In this document: positions 12,371-24,000 of the stretch, one piece after another
How positions within the stretch are numbered: the first letter of the stretch is position 1
Layout of the letters: every line of letters begins with the position of its first letter
DNA from: Steinernema hermaphroditum
Taxonomy: Eukaryota > Nematoda > Chromadorea > Rhabditida > Steinernematidae
Reading direction: 5' to 3'
Assembly: GCA_030435675.1 (NCBI GenBank)
Contig: CM059624.1
Coordinates: 13,416,769 to 13,480,768, forward strand
DNA length: 64,000 nucleotides
Position numbers and translations under genes: made by a program
The notes under the pieces: generated by a model
What the model was told of the DNA's origin: nothing
Databases searched by the model: none
What the model saw: the letters and a program-made list of their open reading frames with translations, nothing else

Positions 12371-13219
12371 TACTTTTTAACCATATTACAAAGATATTCC
12401 ATTTTTGAGTTGCTAATACCGCTTTAAGATTGAAAGTTAACTTTTTCAAAGAAGATCCATTTCCTGGTCTTCTCATTGCGGACTTTCAAGTCACCTACAA
12501 AATTTTAAATCAAATCATCTTTTGCATGTTCCTCTCTTACTTATCGTCTGTCATGCAAGTTTCTGTGGACATATGACCTCCTCGGTAGCATGGCTAAGTA
12601 CTCAGTAGTGAATTGTTCTTGAGTTGCTGATACATTTGAGTGTAGTACACTTGAGCACTAGAAAGATTCTACCACGTCTGTACGGTCTGGATCAATTCGA
12701 CCTTCTCGAAGTTCATCGAATTCTAAAATCCGAGCGCAGCTGAATCGTAATCCATGCGACGACCGTCTAGGTGTGAACGTATGGTTGTCAAAGGTTCGGG
12801 ATTTAAGCCACCAGTGCTCATCTGTCTCAGCAACGTTTTAACATCTATCTGGTGCTATTCATGTTCGAAAATACACTTTTTGTAGAAGATATGATTCATT
12901 TTTTGTTGACGAGACTCCATAGCTCTCCTACGACTTGTAATTGGTGATCCATCTTTTTCTTCTGTATCGTGAGCTACCTTCTGTCAATCAACGCTTAAAT
13001 CCAAAGCATGTCCAGAAGAACTGCGACGCACAACATCTTGTTGTGTTGAAGCTCTATGCTGACATGGTCAATTTTCGTTCCATAAAACTCATCATTCGTT
13101 CGGTGCCGTATCGTTGGCGCTATTTCAAGTAGAAACACACAATTTTTGCATACAATTACAACTCCCAACATAGAACACCCTCTGAACATCAGCGGTCATC
13201 CTGTAGTATTCAAAACAAC

Positions 13220-13740
13220 CCATTAATATGCGCACAAATCGTCCGCACTGTGTACAGTTCGCGCGCCGATCCAGATGGTCAAACGCAGATGTCCGTGGCG
13301 GCGACTGCCGGTTGTCACCATCGCTCATCGCTGCTTCCAAGGCGGAATATTGCGACGTCGCGGTCATCATCGTCGGCGCCGCTTCAATTTTTATTACTCT
13401 TCCTTTGCAGCGCAACTGGTTGTTGCCCCCTTGAACAAGGGCAATTATCGCGCGTGCGCGCGAGGGTCACCGCCTAACCGCCGGCGATGCAGTAATTTGT
13501 AACCGGATCGTCTCATCGGGCGGTGCTAATCGCTCGCGCTTCTGGATTGGATTAGGTTTCAAAGGGCGTTTCGCGGGTGGAGTGATGTGCCCACGGGTGA
13601 TCACCACCGATAAGCCGAAATGGCCGAATGCACGTCGGGGCCGGAAGGCACTGTCGCCCTCTGTTGACAGTGACGTCGATGACGCGCCGACAGCTAACAA
13701 AAAGCACGTCGCTTGATGGTTATTATTCAGTTGCGGCTCT
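13220..13740. promoter_or_regulatory. GC-rich island 3
   Basis: Strongly GC-rich with frequent CGCG and GCGCGCG words. Several overlapping ORFs on both strands are by-products of base composition. A minus-strand frame (MSDGDNRQSPPRTSAF, ending near a possible donor at about 13236) is the best exon candidate but has no partner. Possible promoter or enhancer. Confidence 0.3.
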
Positions 13741-13741
13741 C

Positions 13742-13890
13742 GACGCGTGGCGGTGATAGCGCAGCTGATATGTACGGTAGCTGTAGTCTTTGAGCGCCCT
13801 TTTTCGCTCAACCTCTTGATGGACATTTGGCGCTTTTTCTTTGTGTTTGTTGGTGCTAGATAAGGAGTGGAATAAGTAGACGGCAAAGAA
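13742..13890 (+). repeat. tRNA-like (SINE-like) repeat, copy 1
   Basis: GGTGATAGCGCAGCTGATA, which contains an A-box-like word (TAGCGCAGCTGA), then TTGATGGAC.TTTGG and a tail with TAGAGTAGAC-like sequence. The same order is found at 15176-15320. The resemblance to the A box of tRNA-derived SINEs is suggestive only. Confidence 0.4.
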
Positions 13891-13954
13891 CCAAAGGTTA
13901 TGCCACTAAATTTCTATTTTTGGATAGCTGCGAATGTCGGATTTTCGGGACAAA

Positions 13955-14480
13955 TCTTATTTTGTATTCTTTCCTGACCTGAAGCTAATCGCCGGCTTAT
14001 TACGACTGTTTAAGAAAAAGATTCTTTAAAAGCATTTTCACTTCGAAATCCGCTTTACAAAATGACTTTATATTTTATTTTTGTATACGCTTTGAGCGCT
14101 CTTCTTAATGGACCTGCAGGTTTTTTATGTTTGGGCGGCAACTCATCGTCCCTTATGGTTCAAAAAAGTATCTTCCATTCTATTTTACATTGTTATTTTG
14201 CATTGGTCCTTAGCCGGAAGCTAAGTGGCGGCTTATTACTGTTTAAGAACATGGTTCTTTAAAAGTGATTTATTTTTGGATGGAAATCCCCATGCCAGCT
14301 TTACAAAATGACTTATTATATCATTTTTGCTATTATGCAGCCATATCTAATATTCATTATCGTATAGTCAAGAGATCGAGTTCATTTCACTGATTCGCTT
14401 TTATAGCCACTGATGGATGTGGGATTTCTAGGCCGAGTTTTTTTATTTTTGGATAACACTCCATCGTCCCTTATGGACCA
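13955..14480 (+). repeat. Degenerate tandem repeat
   Basis: GAAGCTAA..G.CGGCTTATTAC, then CTGTTTAAGAA, then TTCTTTAAAAG and GCTTTACAAAATGACTT occur at about 13980-14070 and 14216-14312. A linked CATCGTCCCTTATGG block occurs at 14143 and 14462. Each unit carries ATTTTTG elements. Confidence 0.7.
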
Positions 14481-14544
14481 GAACATATCTTACAGTGTAT
14501 AGGCGGTCAGCACAGCGAACGGAGCGGCATTCCATTCTTGGTTC

Positions 14545-14700
14545 AGCTGGCTAGGCGGACTTCGAAGTTGCAGCCCTTTTCGGCTTCACGTGTCGGTGGC
14601 GATGGCGGCCTTCTTGGCAAGATGGTTGAGCTGCGGCTCCTTGGTGTTCCAGGCCTTCTGGTAGCCGGCGCGATCATTGTGCCACCAACAAAGACCGGCA
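14545..14700 (+). repeat. Family G dispersed repeat, copy 1
   Basis: GC-rich block with CTTCTTGGCAAGATGG, then GGTGTTCCAGGCCTTC, then GCGATCATTGTGCC. Related copies lie at 15635-15765 (+), 50645-50835 (-) and partially at 63745-63795 (+). Coding potential is not conserved between copies. Confidence 0.65.
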
Positions 14701-15033
14701 TCTACCATAATATCATTTTTTTCCTTTGTTTTGGCCTGTCGTTAGTGTGGTATGGACTCAACGATTTTTGAAGCTGGGGTGAAATATACCTGAAACTAGA
14801 TCACTAAAACTAAATTTTTGCACTTTACATTTGTTGCGTGGTCACGAAAGCATTTCGCTTTCGCAAACGCATATACATAGTATACGTGGGAGTAGCCTCC
14901 TGGATCGACTTTTCTGCCTTTGGATCGTCCTGCTTCACAGCAGTTCATTTTTGCGCATGAAGCAAATAATCTCTTACTTATCAAATACTGTTGAAGCTTG
15001 TTGTATTTTTGTGTTTGTATAATACCCAATAAC

Positions 15034-15119
15034 AGCATATCATTTTTGCACTTATATGTGATTTTTCTTGATTTTTCCATAATTTCCATAATTATGTACG
15101 TGAGACCCACAGACACAGT
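15034..15119 (+). repeat. Left arm of 86-bp inverted repeat
   Basis: Nearly perfect inverted complement of 15773-15857, with only a few mismatches. It contains an ATTTTTG element, which explains one of the few minus-strand copies of that motif (15842). The 650-bp interior carries a SINE-like repeat and a family G copy. The structure could be a foldback element or an inverted local duplication. Confidence 0.85.
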
Positions 15120-15175
15120 GGAGTCCAAAAGTGCATGAGAGCGTCCATTATGATTGGCAACCAGTTTTTACCTTC

Positions 15176-15320
15176 CCGTGGTGGTGATAGCGCAGCTGAT
15201 AGAGATGGGAGTCGAACGCTGTGTGTTTCATTCGGAATTTGATGGACGTTTGGGTAATTGTTTTTAGGCTTCGGTCGACGTTTATTCTTTGGTCGACTGT
15301 ATAGAGTAGACAAAAGGGAG
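15176..15320 (+). repeat. tRNA-like (SINE-like) repeat, copy 2
   Basis: GTGGTGATAGCGCAGCTGAT, then GGGAGTCGAACGC (B-box-like), then TTGATGGACGTTTGG and GTATAGAGTAGAC. A- and B-box-like words are closer together than in a real tRNA, so this is not a tRNA gene. It parallels 13742-13890. Confidence 0.4.
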
Positions 15321-15634
15321 TCAGCTGTGGACATAGCCATCACAACGCTGCTTAAATCGTGTACTATGTGATTTCTTATATCATTTCTTTATTTTCAACC
15401 CACGATCAGTTGTATTTTTGTAATTTGTTGGTTTTCCCAGGTTTTGGAGCTATTTTGGATTTTTGCAAAGACAATCCACTCAACGCGAGAGACCGGGAAA
15501 AAGATAGCGTTAGGATTCCTTCGAACACTCAGTAAGATTTTTGCCGTTCGTAGGTTCAGATTTTCGACCTTTTGAGAATTTTTGAGCACCTTGAACTTTA
15601 AAAGCGGTAGAGGCGCTAACGATGCAGTACAACA

Positions 15635-15765
15635 ATGCTTCGGCCTCTTGTGGTGGCTGGACTCGGATTGCGGTGAAGACCGCCATGGCGAGACCTTGGA
15701 TCAATAGCTCCGTGATGTTCCAGGCCTTCAGGGAGTCGGGGCAATCATTGTCTCTAACAGCTTAA
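15635..15765 (+). repeat. Family G dispersed repeat, copy 2
   Basis: Shares GTGATGTTCCAGGCCTTC and GGGGCAATCATTGT with the copy at 14545-14700. It sits just inside the right arm of the 15.0/15.8-kb inverted repeat. Confidence 0.6.
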
Positions 15766-15772
15766 TCAACGA

Positions 15773-15857
15773 CTGTGTCTGTGGGTCTCACGTACATCAT
15801 TATGGAAATTATGGAAAAATCAAGAAAAACCACATATAAGTGCAAAAATGATATGCT
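15773..15857 (-). repeat. Right arm of 86-bp inverted repeat
   Basis: Reverse complement of 15034-15119. The two arms could form a long stem if the interval is transcribed. Confidence 0.85.
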
Positions 15858-18660
15858 TTCTGAAAGAGTGAATCGATGGCAACACAAGTGAATCCATAAT
15901 CCATATAATCCTGAAAGCTGTTACAGCTCGTTTTAATCTTGCATTTTCCGTTTCGTTATACAGGGTTCATGAAAATAAAGAACATCTAGAGGACAGACTG
16001 GACCGTTTCTTTCGTTTTCCGACCTCTCTAACGTTAGGATGCCCACAGAAATGACATTTCAAACTTCTTTCTCGATGCCCGTTTTTGAACCATGCTATAG
16101 ATCTTTGGATATGGGCGCAAAGCGAATCGGTTCTTGTAGATAAGTTGTCGAGTCTGCGCTTTACATTTTATTTTTGAATCTGCATCTTTCACTCTGCAGA
16201 TAAAAGGATAGAATGCAAAGCAGATAGGTTCGAGTTCTTTTAGATAGACGCGATTTTACACTTCACACACTTCTTCACCTTTGAAAACGAACTTCCTTGC
16301 TTCGTTTTTAATGCGATTAGGTTTATTTGCCCGACTCACGTCCTCTATCTCTGTGTTTGCACACAGCTCTTAGCAAGCGTCTCGTCGTCCCCTGCAGAAG
16401 CTCCTCGTCCGCGACCTTGAGTACCCTTTCGCGCGCCGTTTTTCGCCACAAAAAGACTCCATTGTGCGCCTGGCTTTCGTTATTTGTTTGTTTTGCACAC
16501 CGGCTACCCATCTCCAGAATGTTTTTTTGACTTTTCAATCAGAAGCCAGTTTTGATGAGATGAGGTGAAGGAGCCGTTCTGTCCTCTTTCCGGACAACAG
16601 ACAGCTGCCTCTCCTCAACTCTTCCCTCTTTGTTATCCGATATTTTTGAGGTGCTGTTTGACGAGCGCTCAAGTTGCACACTTTTAAAATTTCCTTGTAC
16701 TTCTTGTGAAACGAATTCGTTCATACAACGCTCAGTTTTCTCTGTGATGTTGTTAGTTTGGTCTCTCTCAGTGCCTAAAAAGAGTTCTGGTTTTAGCATA
16801 GTAGTACATATTAGACCCGCTTCTTTCGATATGAAAGATCAGTGTTTCTTATCCATATACGGTCACTCCACCACATTCTACTCCCTCAGTTGCGAAGGTT
16901 CCCTTAGGTATTCGCCTAGAAAATTTTAGTTCATATTTGAACTAGTGCTACACTGTACACTTCTTATCCTTCTTGTAGAATTTCGCATTTCATTTTGCAC
17001 ACAATCATTTTTGCTGTGCATCCTTCCATTACTTGTTGATCACTGTTTAGAAAGACGTTCTATTTTGGCTATGGCACCCGTTAAATACAAATTACGATTA
17101 CACCGTGAGCATCTTGAGAAAACTTTTAAAATAACAATTTTTGCCGGCAATCCTTTCTAACCATATTCAAAACCCAGTTAGCGTTCATGGTGCATCGAAA
17201 CGTGCATGACTTTTAGTGCAACTGGATCAATTTATTGATACCATCCCCTTCGATTTGGTCTGTGTTGGACTGAAAATGTAACATTTTTGAACGTAACGCC
17301 TCCCCTTTCTACCAGCACCTTCACACACGAACCAGCAGGATTTGACCAAAGGAGGCTTGACAATTTTTGAGGGGGAGTTCTGAGTATTTGCTGTTCCTTT
17401 CTTGCCACATTCCAAACCTGCGAGACATTGTGGCGATTTGACACTTTTTTAGGCCTTAGCGATTTTCGTGCGAAATTTCCATGTGAGTTACAGAGTTCCA
17501 TGTGTGAGTTTATACGTGACATCCGCACTTAGAGGCTAATTTCTACAGTACATCAGGTGTCCCTTTCTAACCGCATTCCAAGCCTGTATTGATATTTTTA
17601 TGCCGGAGTCTTCCAATGACTGGTTTCCAGTTTTCCATTGAATCAGTGTGATGATCCTCAAACAATCGCTCCAGTTATTTATTAATTAGCTGAAACATAT
17701 TTTTGATTCCGTCCCTCAACCAACATTCAATGCTTATGCATGAGGCACGTCTTTCCCATTAACATTCGTGGAAAATGAGTTCCAAACTGGTTCTTCGCAT
17801 TTTTGCTTAAGTACCGTGCGGCTTCACACGTAAACACATAACATCTGTCCTATATAACAGTTCAGAAGTGGGATGGCGCCATGCTAAATGTAAGGAAGGC
17901 GTTTAGAATTCCAATTTTTCACATTTTTGAAATGGGCAAAGAAAAACGATTTACAGCTGTTTTGGACTAGCTAATATTGGGTGTTATTTGATAAGTGGAT
18001 CTAATCTCGTTTGCTGAACTATGATAGGATGGCATAACCTATAATCTACTTTACACATGGTCAATAATAGTTTCGCAAGCTCATTTCAGTATGATTTCAT
18101 CGAGCTTCTTAGATTACCCTGTGGTTATCATGCCATCATATTTGAATAGGATGTTCTGTTTTTGCTCTTGTTCGTAAATATTTAGATTTTTGCAACTGAA
18201 TACCCGAAGAGGAAGCTTCCTCCACAGAAGAGGAAGGCGTACAATAGATAATGCGTTCCACATACATAATTGACTGGGCATGACAAAGCACCAGTCCCTT
18301 TAATGGAGCAGAAGGCTGTAAATCCAGGTGAATTTTATGGCGTTCTGTTATTTGTTCCCATAATTGAAGAGAAGAATCCTAATCCCTTGGAATTGTCACG
18401 GTTCCGGGTCTCATTTGTGTTTATTTATTTCAGTAAAGTGATGCAGTTCCTTTTTGTATAAATTTGCCTGTAATTACTTTGTTCATCGTTTCTTTTCATT
18501 TTATTTTTGGGCGGTGCAGTGGGTTGCAAATTTTTGTCGTGACTTTTGGGCTTTCTTGGCATCCGAGGTGTCCCTTTGATTTTAATGCAACATACTCAAT
18601 GCTTCTTTCGACGTATGTTCCCACGGCTTATCAAATTACTCTGCGACACACACAGTTCTC
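15858..18660. other. No gene seen; AT-rich with ATTTTTG elements
   Basis: Short ORFs only. A small GC-rich patch lies at 16330-16440. A weak repeat CCTTTCTAACC or CCTTTCTTGCC plus a CATTCCAA word recurs near 17150, 17394 and 17561. Ten ATTTTTG elements on the plus strand. Confidence 0.5.
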
Positions 18661-18960
18661 TCCATAAAACGTCTTAATCACGACACCACTCAAGGTGCTA
18701 AACGACGATCGCATCGATTCCCGCCGCTGCGCCCACTTTGAGTCATTTTTTGACAGCGGCGGCGATGAAACGATAAACGCGGCGACGACGCGGCCGGGTG
18801 GGTGGCGGACCACAGGCGCCCTTCGCAAACAGCTCCCCTCCTCTTGCCCCTCTAATCGATCGATAATCTTTCGGGACGCCGTCGGCGGCGAAAGCTCCAA
18901 AGTGCGGAAACCCAATCCTGTGGAATTCCCATTCTTCTCCGTGTCTCCGCGCTTACGTAA
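18660..18960. promoter_or_regulatory. GC-rich island 4
   Basis: GC-rich block with GGCGGCGATG, GCGACGACGCGGCCG and ATCGATCGATAA words. Overlapping ORFs on both strands are composition artefacts. Regulatory role is inference. Confidence 0.25.
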
Positions 18961-19674
18961 CTGTCTTATTCATCGGCTTACGCTTTTTTGTCTTATCGTG
19001 AGCCTATTCGGGAAAGTACGAGAACGTGGTGTTTGATAGGTCAAAGAGCTTAGACTGAAGGGCGAACACTTTTTTGATGATTTTTGGACGGCTTGAACGG
19101 GTTCTGCCGAGGAAATGAATGCACGGTCCGAAAGAATGCCGTATTTTAGAAAAACGACATCAAAAGTCGCAAAGATCAATCGAGATGGAATGATCAGATT
19201 TCACAATATGCGTTAGATTTTTGTAAATTTTGATTGATGAACAGGCAAAATTGTTGCCACGTCTTCGGATCTTGGTAAACATTTCATTTTCGCTCAAAGT
19301 CCATCGTATTCAAAGATATTTTTGAATCTTCACTCGTGATTCAGCTTTTAAGGGTCACAAGCCCGCAATCATCGTCGCCATTCTTGATATTAAAGGCGAG
19401 ATCTTCCTTCCTCACAGTTAAATTACAGTTTTATTTTTTATATTTTTGCAGGAATAAAGGTTATTGTTTTCGATATGATATGAACTATAGATTGTGCGTT
19501 GTTGCTACCGTAATTTACCTTAAATTGTATTTTTGTACGGTGAAATGAAAGAAGTTTTAGGTCATTCTCTATGGAACTGACTCAGGTTTAAATTTTTGTC
19601 ATTCGGCCATTGATCCTTTTTATTCGCTGATCTATTAACGTTGCTGCGTATCCGAATTTGAGCACAGCACGGAT

Positions 19675-20205
19675 TTACGATCGAGTTGCGGGACCAAGTT
19701 TGTCATAAGCGGTGCCCAGTTCTTTCCAACAGCAAATATCAAATCCAAGCAAAGAATCGTTTTTGGCACAGTTGGGTTCAAAAGTCACATCTGACCTCTG
19801 GTAATACAACCTGGTAATACAGTCCTGACACAGCTGCAAGAAATTGAAATAATCATCGAAATAGTGTAATTTATCTGAAATCCCATTCAAAGTCGATGTC
19901 GCCGCGAGAATAACGACCGAAATAGTGCCACGATCCTGTAAAAATTCTTTCAAATTTGTCGTCTGTTTTTTGTGCGTAGGCTATAACGAATGATGCCTTT
20001 TGTGCCATAAAAGTTCGCAAAAATTCCTTTGTCTAATGTTCTAATACTACAAGTGAACACTACATAATTTTTGTTTGTATGGTTCTTTTCGGTAAATTCT
20101 TCTTTAACCCCGTCAAATACAGGCTCTTCCATTCCTTTCACGTCTTCCCATAACTGGGTTAGCTGATTTTTATACTCCGCTCCTGCTACTTTGTGTTTTT
20201 TTTCA
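19675..20205 (-). pseudogene. Unknown protein gene or fragment, probably broken
   Basis: Two adjoining minus-strand frames look coding: about 63 residues (20141-19950, beginning MKGMEEPVFDGVKEEF) and about 92 residues (19953-19675, with CQDCITRLYY and CCWKELG). They are in different frames and overlap by a few bases, so a frameshift or an unseen intron separates them. The second frame has several cysteines and no membrane segment. The 5' half is duplicated at 20373-20690 in clearly decayed form. I do not recognise the family. A spliced live gene cannot be excluded. Confidence 0.4.
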
Positions 20206-20372
20206 CGGAAGAATACATTTAAGTACTCGAATTTGAAAACAACTTACTTTGCCTACATGCTCGAGTTACGGGGAAAATATATTCATTTTTGTGGGGCCAA
20301 GTTTGCCTTCATTTCAATTCTAAAGGGATCGGCTCATTTTTGAGAGCAAGGTACACTTCTTTTTCTTTCGCC

Positions 20373-20690
20373 GCGAGAATGACGACCGAAATACTGCCAC
20401 GATCCTGAAAAAATTCTTTCAAATTTGCTCAAATTGGATGTCTGCTTTTTATTTTTGGTAGCACACTGTAATGATTTTATCTTTCTAGACTTTTTGTGCA
20501 CCATACACACAAAAAGTGCTTCTGTACAATGTTCTAATAGTACGAGTGACCACTACATACTTTTTGTCACCTTTTTGAGCAATTCTTCTTTAATCTTATC
20601 AAATATAGGGCTCTGCCATTCCTTTCACCTCTTCGCGTAAGGGGATCAGCTGATTTTTTACCCCTGCTCCTGTTTCTTTTTCTTTCCATC
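20373..20690 (-). pseudogene. Decayed duplicate of the 19.9-kb gene fragment
   Basis: Same order of blocks as 19898-20205: CCGCGAGAAT.ACGACCGAAAT, CCACGATCCTG, ATTCTTTCAAATTTG, TTCTTCTTTAA and CCATTCCTTTCAC. Reading frames are interrupted by stops and single-base shifts. The two copies form a direct duplication with about 475-bp offset. Confidence 0.7.
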
Positions 20691-21008
20691 TATGACTCAA
20701 AAAACGAGAATTCTAAAAAACGTGCGATTTCCCACCGGGCATGTCATATGATCCCTATTTTTGTCATTGAATAACAGATACAGTATATAGATTCGACAAA
20801 AGCGCCAATTTGTTGCATTCCTCCCCAGCGGGCACCATCTTCCACATTTAATTTCCGTCAGCTGTCGTTGTTTTATGTCCTCTTCCGGTGTTAAGTCGCT
20901 GTTTTCTTCGCGAAATCGCTGTCGCGTTCTCCCCGCTATCGTCTACAACTTTTGCGATCGTATTACAGATTCCCCAAATCTCCCCAGTACCGTCCCATGT
21001 GACGAGAA

Positions 21009-24000
21009 ATGAGCTTAGATTGTTGCATTCATCCAGGACTGTCGGCGAACGTCGGCTTCGACCACAACGACCTCGTGCTCTCGTTTGAGGCCCTTCGAGG
21101 CTGTACGCTTATTGGTAAGCACGGCGCGCCTGTTCTGGCGCATAAAGCTTTATGGGAGTGTTTTGTTTTTGTGGCCGGCGGTGAGCGAAGAACGGATGGC
21201 CCGGTGGTGGCCGAGGGAAGATGATGTGGGCGACAGCTTACAACGTGCGAATCGGGAGCAAACCAAGGTTGAGTGATTGAGTGACAGATGGTGGTCCGGT
21301 TGCTGAGTTGCCGGGTCGGTGAGGAGACGGAACGGATAGAGGATGTATCTGGTTTGACTCGGTACTTTGAACAGTACATATTTTCGAATCGTTCATGTGC
21401 CTGGAAACAAACGAATCGGTCTATCAAAGCAGTCGGTTAATGTAGGTTCCTTGAAACAACCTGTTTTTGTATATATTTTTGGATAAAACTTCACCGTTAA
21501 CCAATTAAAAATTGTGCCAAATAAGGTATTCTAAACGATATCTCCAGTCTCGATTGTAGGCATGCCATTTTTTTACAAAATATAATAAAATTTAATACGA
21601 CTGAGACGAATAATGAACACCAAATTATTTTTGAAACCTTGAGACCAGAGTAGTTTTGGACTAGCCAAACGGATTCATTGAAATCATGGACCATTTTTAG
21701 TGATATAACTCAATAAATACGCAGTGACAGCAAGCTCTTGACCAAAATGACGATGAAGGAACAAGGTTGTGGAAGCGATCGGAAAACTACACACATTTTT
21801 GCTTCCTCAGCTTTCATTGTTTCTTTGTTGCCTTCATAATGTAGTATTATATGACATCAATATGGACCCCGAACTCTCAGGCTTTAGGTATTCAGCTCTT
21901 ATTATGGAAGTACCTTATTAAGTCTAGATCATAACAAAGCAGTCCATATACTTTAATCTTTAGGATGGTACATGTTCCTCGTATTTTTGGATCAGAAATC
22001 AGAGTACGGTGGTTAGATTCAGGTTGCTTATGACGAACCCGTTTCGTCCGTGCAAATCGGGAACTTCTTGAGGTTTGAGTGATTGACTGACAGAGAGCAG
22101 TTGGGGAACTGAAGGTTTTGATGAGGAAGAACGAGAGTTGAGTAAACATATCGAAGATCACATGTATACTACTGCCATGACGTGCCAGTTCGATGACCTG
22201 TGGAAAATCTTACAACTTTCGGGGATGAGTACGAAGTTCATCACCTTCTTTCTGGTGCAAGGGACGTCCTCAGACTTGTTACTCTTTTATTGTGCGCGAC
22301 TCTCGCCAACATCAATCGCCGATCATCTTTTGAGATGACCTGGCGGTTTTCCTCTATCTATCTTGAATCAAGAGTCAACAGAACCAAAGTAAATAATTTT
22401 TGTCGGTCAGACTAATGATCAGATATTGTATGGGGTTGAGGCACAGACAGCGGCGGTTTTAAAAAGCTAATGTTTATTATCATAAAGATATTATTCAAAA
22501 TATTCAGTGATCGATTGAGCAACCTCAGCTCATATTGTTGGCAAGGGACTGATTCTGTTTTCGTAGAAACTCTTTGGTTATGGGTCGAAAAACGTTTTGG
22601 TCTGCTGTCCACTTTGTGGACAGGAGCCCGACATATCTCGGTCTTATTCTGAGCAATTTTCTTTGATGTCGTCATTTGTGGACGATCACAGATGGGTATA
22701 CAAGAGCTATACAAGCAATAAATAGGAATCTGTCAGCTCAAAGTGACCATTGCACTGGTCGACTTGGAAACAAAGCTGTTTGGTAGATATTCCTAAGAGT
22801 ATAAACTCAATTTTTGCACTGTTTTGTATCATCATTAAGCATTTCAATTTTTACTTCGCATATAGTATATTCTATTTCATTCTAGCCAGAACCTCCGGCA
22901 CCCTACTTGTCTTCGGCGTCGGCGGCTACTGTGTCTACAGAATGTGGGTCCGTCTCTTCGGCAAGAACCTCATCTGCACCCTCTTCGACTCGACCAACCT
23001 CGGCCGCGTTCCCAGAGCCGACGTCAGATTCCTGTCAAGAGGCTCCTCTCCCGTGCACATCATATCCAAAGAACTCGGAGCTCATCTGATGAGGGAGGCT
23101 CGCCAGGGTTTCGCCTCTCTTCCGCTTTGCACCTCCACCCCGAAGAGGACAAGAAGGTTTCGAAGCGACGATTCAGTCAGTATTAGGTACATTCTTTTAT
23201 TTTTTGAAATAATCACAGTGAGCCGGTTTTAGAAGTGACCTCACATCAGTTAGTCGCCAAAGACCGCCAAGGAGTAGACAACAGAATGCCGGAAGAATTT
23301 CGTGCTGCTCCAAAGCGTCCGGAAGCCAGAGTGTCGTGGCAACGAGCGAGTGCTCCACTTCGCTAAGGCTAATATGGGATGGCGATCAGATGTGGGACGA
23401 TGAGTTCGCGGACAAAGAAGGTGGGTGATGGAAAACACATGCATGTGCGCCGTTTATGGGGGCCATATATCACAATGCCGTCTTGGGGATAAGTAATGCA
23501 GACGGCATAGCTAAATGTAGGGTCCTTTCATCTATGGGTAGTTTTTCCGTTTCTTTAGAGGCCATATATCATTCTGGATTACGGTGCCGTCCTTCAAGCA
23601 TTGAGGACAAGACAGCATAGATAAATGTAGGGGCTAAATGTTGCCTGGTGTTTGGGGACCATATATCATTCTGATCACATTTTGATATATCACGATGCCG
23701 TCTTGGGGATAAGTAACACAGACGGCATAGCTAAATGTAGGGTCGTTTCATCTACTTTGGTCGCTCATCCTAAGCAATTCCCACCTACTACATTCGAGTA
23801 AAGCGCCGCTTTTTCAGTGTATCAACTAGATCGTGTCGGAAGTCCCGTGCCCTCCGAAATCTCCGAGATGTCGGCGGCCATCAAACTAAGGACGATGTTC
23901 GACAACATGGACTTAGAAGAAGAATCTCGAGTGCCTTCCTCCTTCGACCCAGAAGGATCACTTAACGAAGATTTCGCCGCCCTCATTCAGACGAAGTGTC

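Noticed and set aside
13467..13886. 139-codon minus-strand ORF in GC-rich DNA
   Set aside because: GC-rich sequence suppresses stop codons on both strands here. It overlaps a dispersed repeat and is not conserved in that repeat's other copy.
15176..15215. Possible tRNA gene (A-box and B-box-like words)
   Set aside because: The boxes are too close and no cloverleaf can be drawn. Kept only as a SINE-like repeat.
22907..23089. Ser/Ala-rich ORF (MSSASAATVSTECG)
   Set aside because: Shadow of exon 2 of the 21-25.5 kb gene, which is in phase on both sides.
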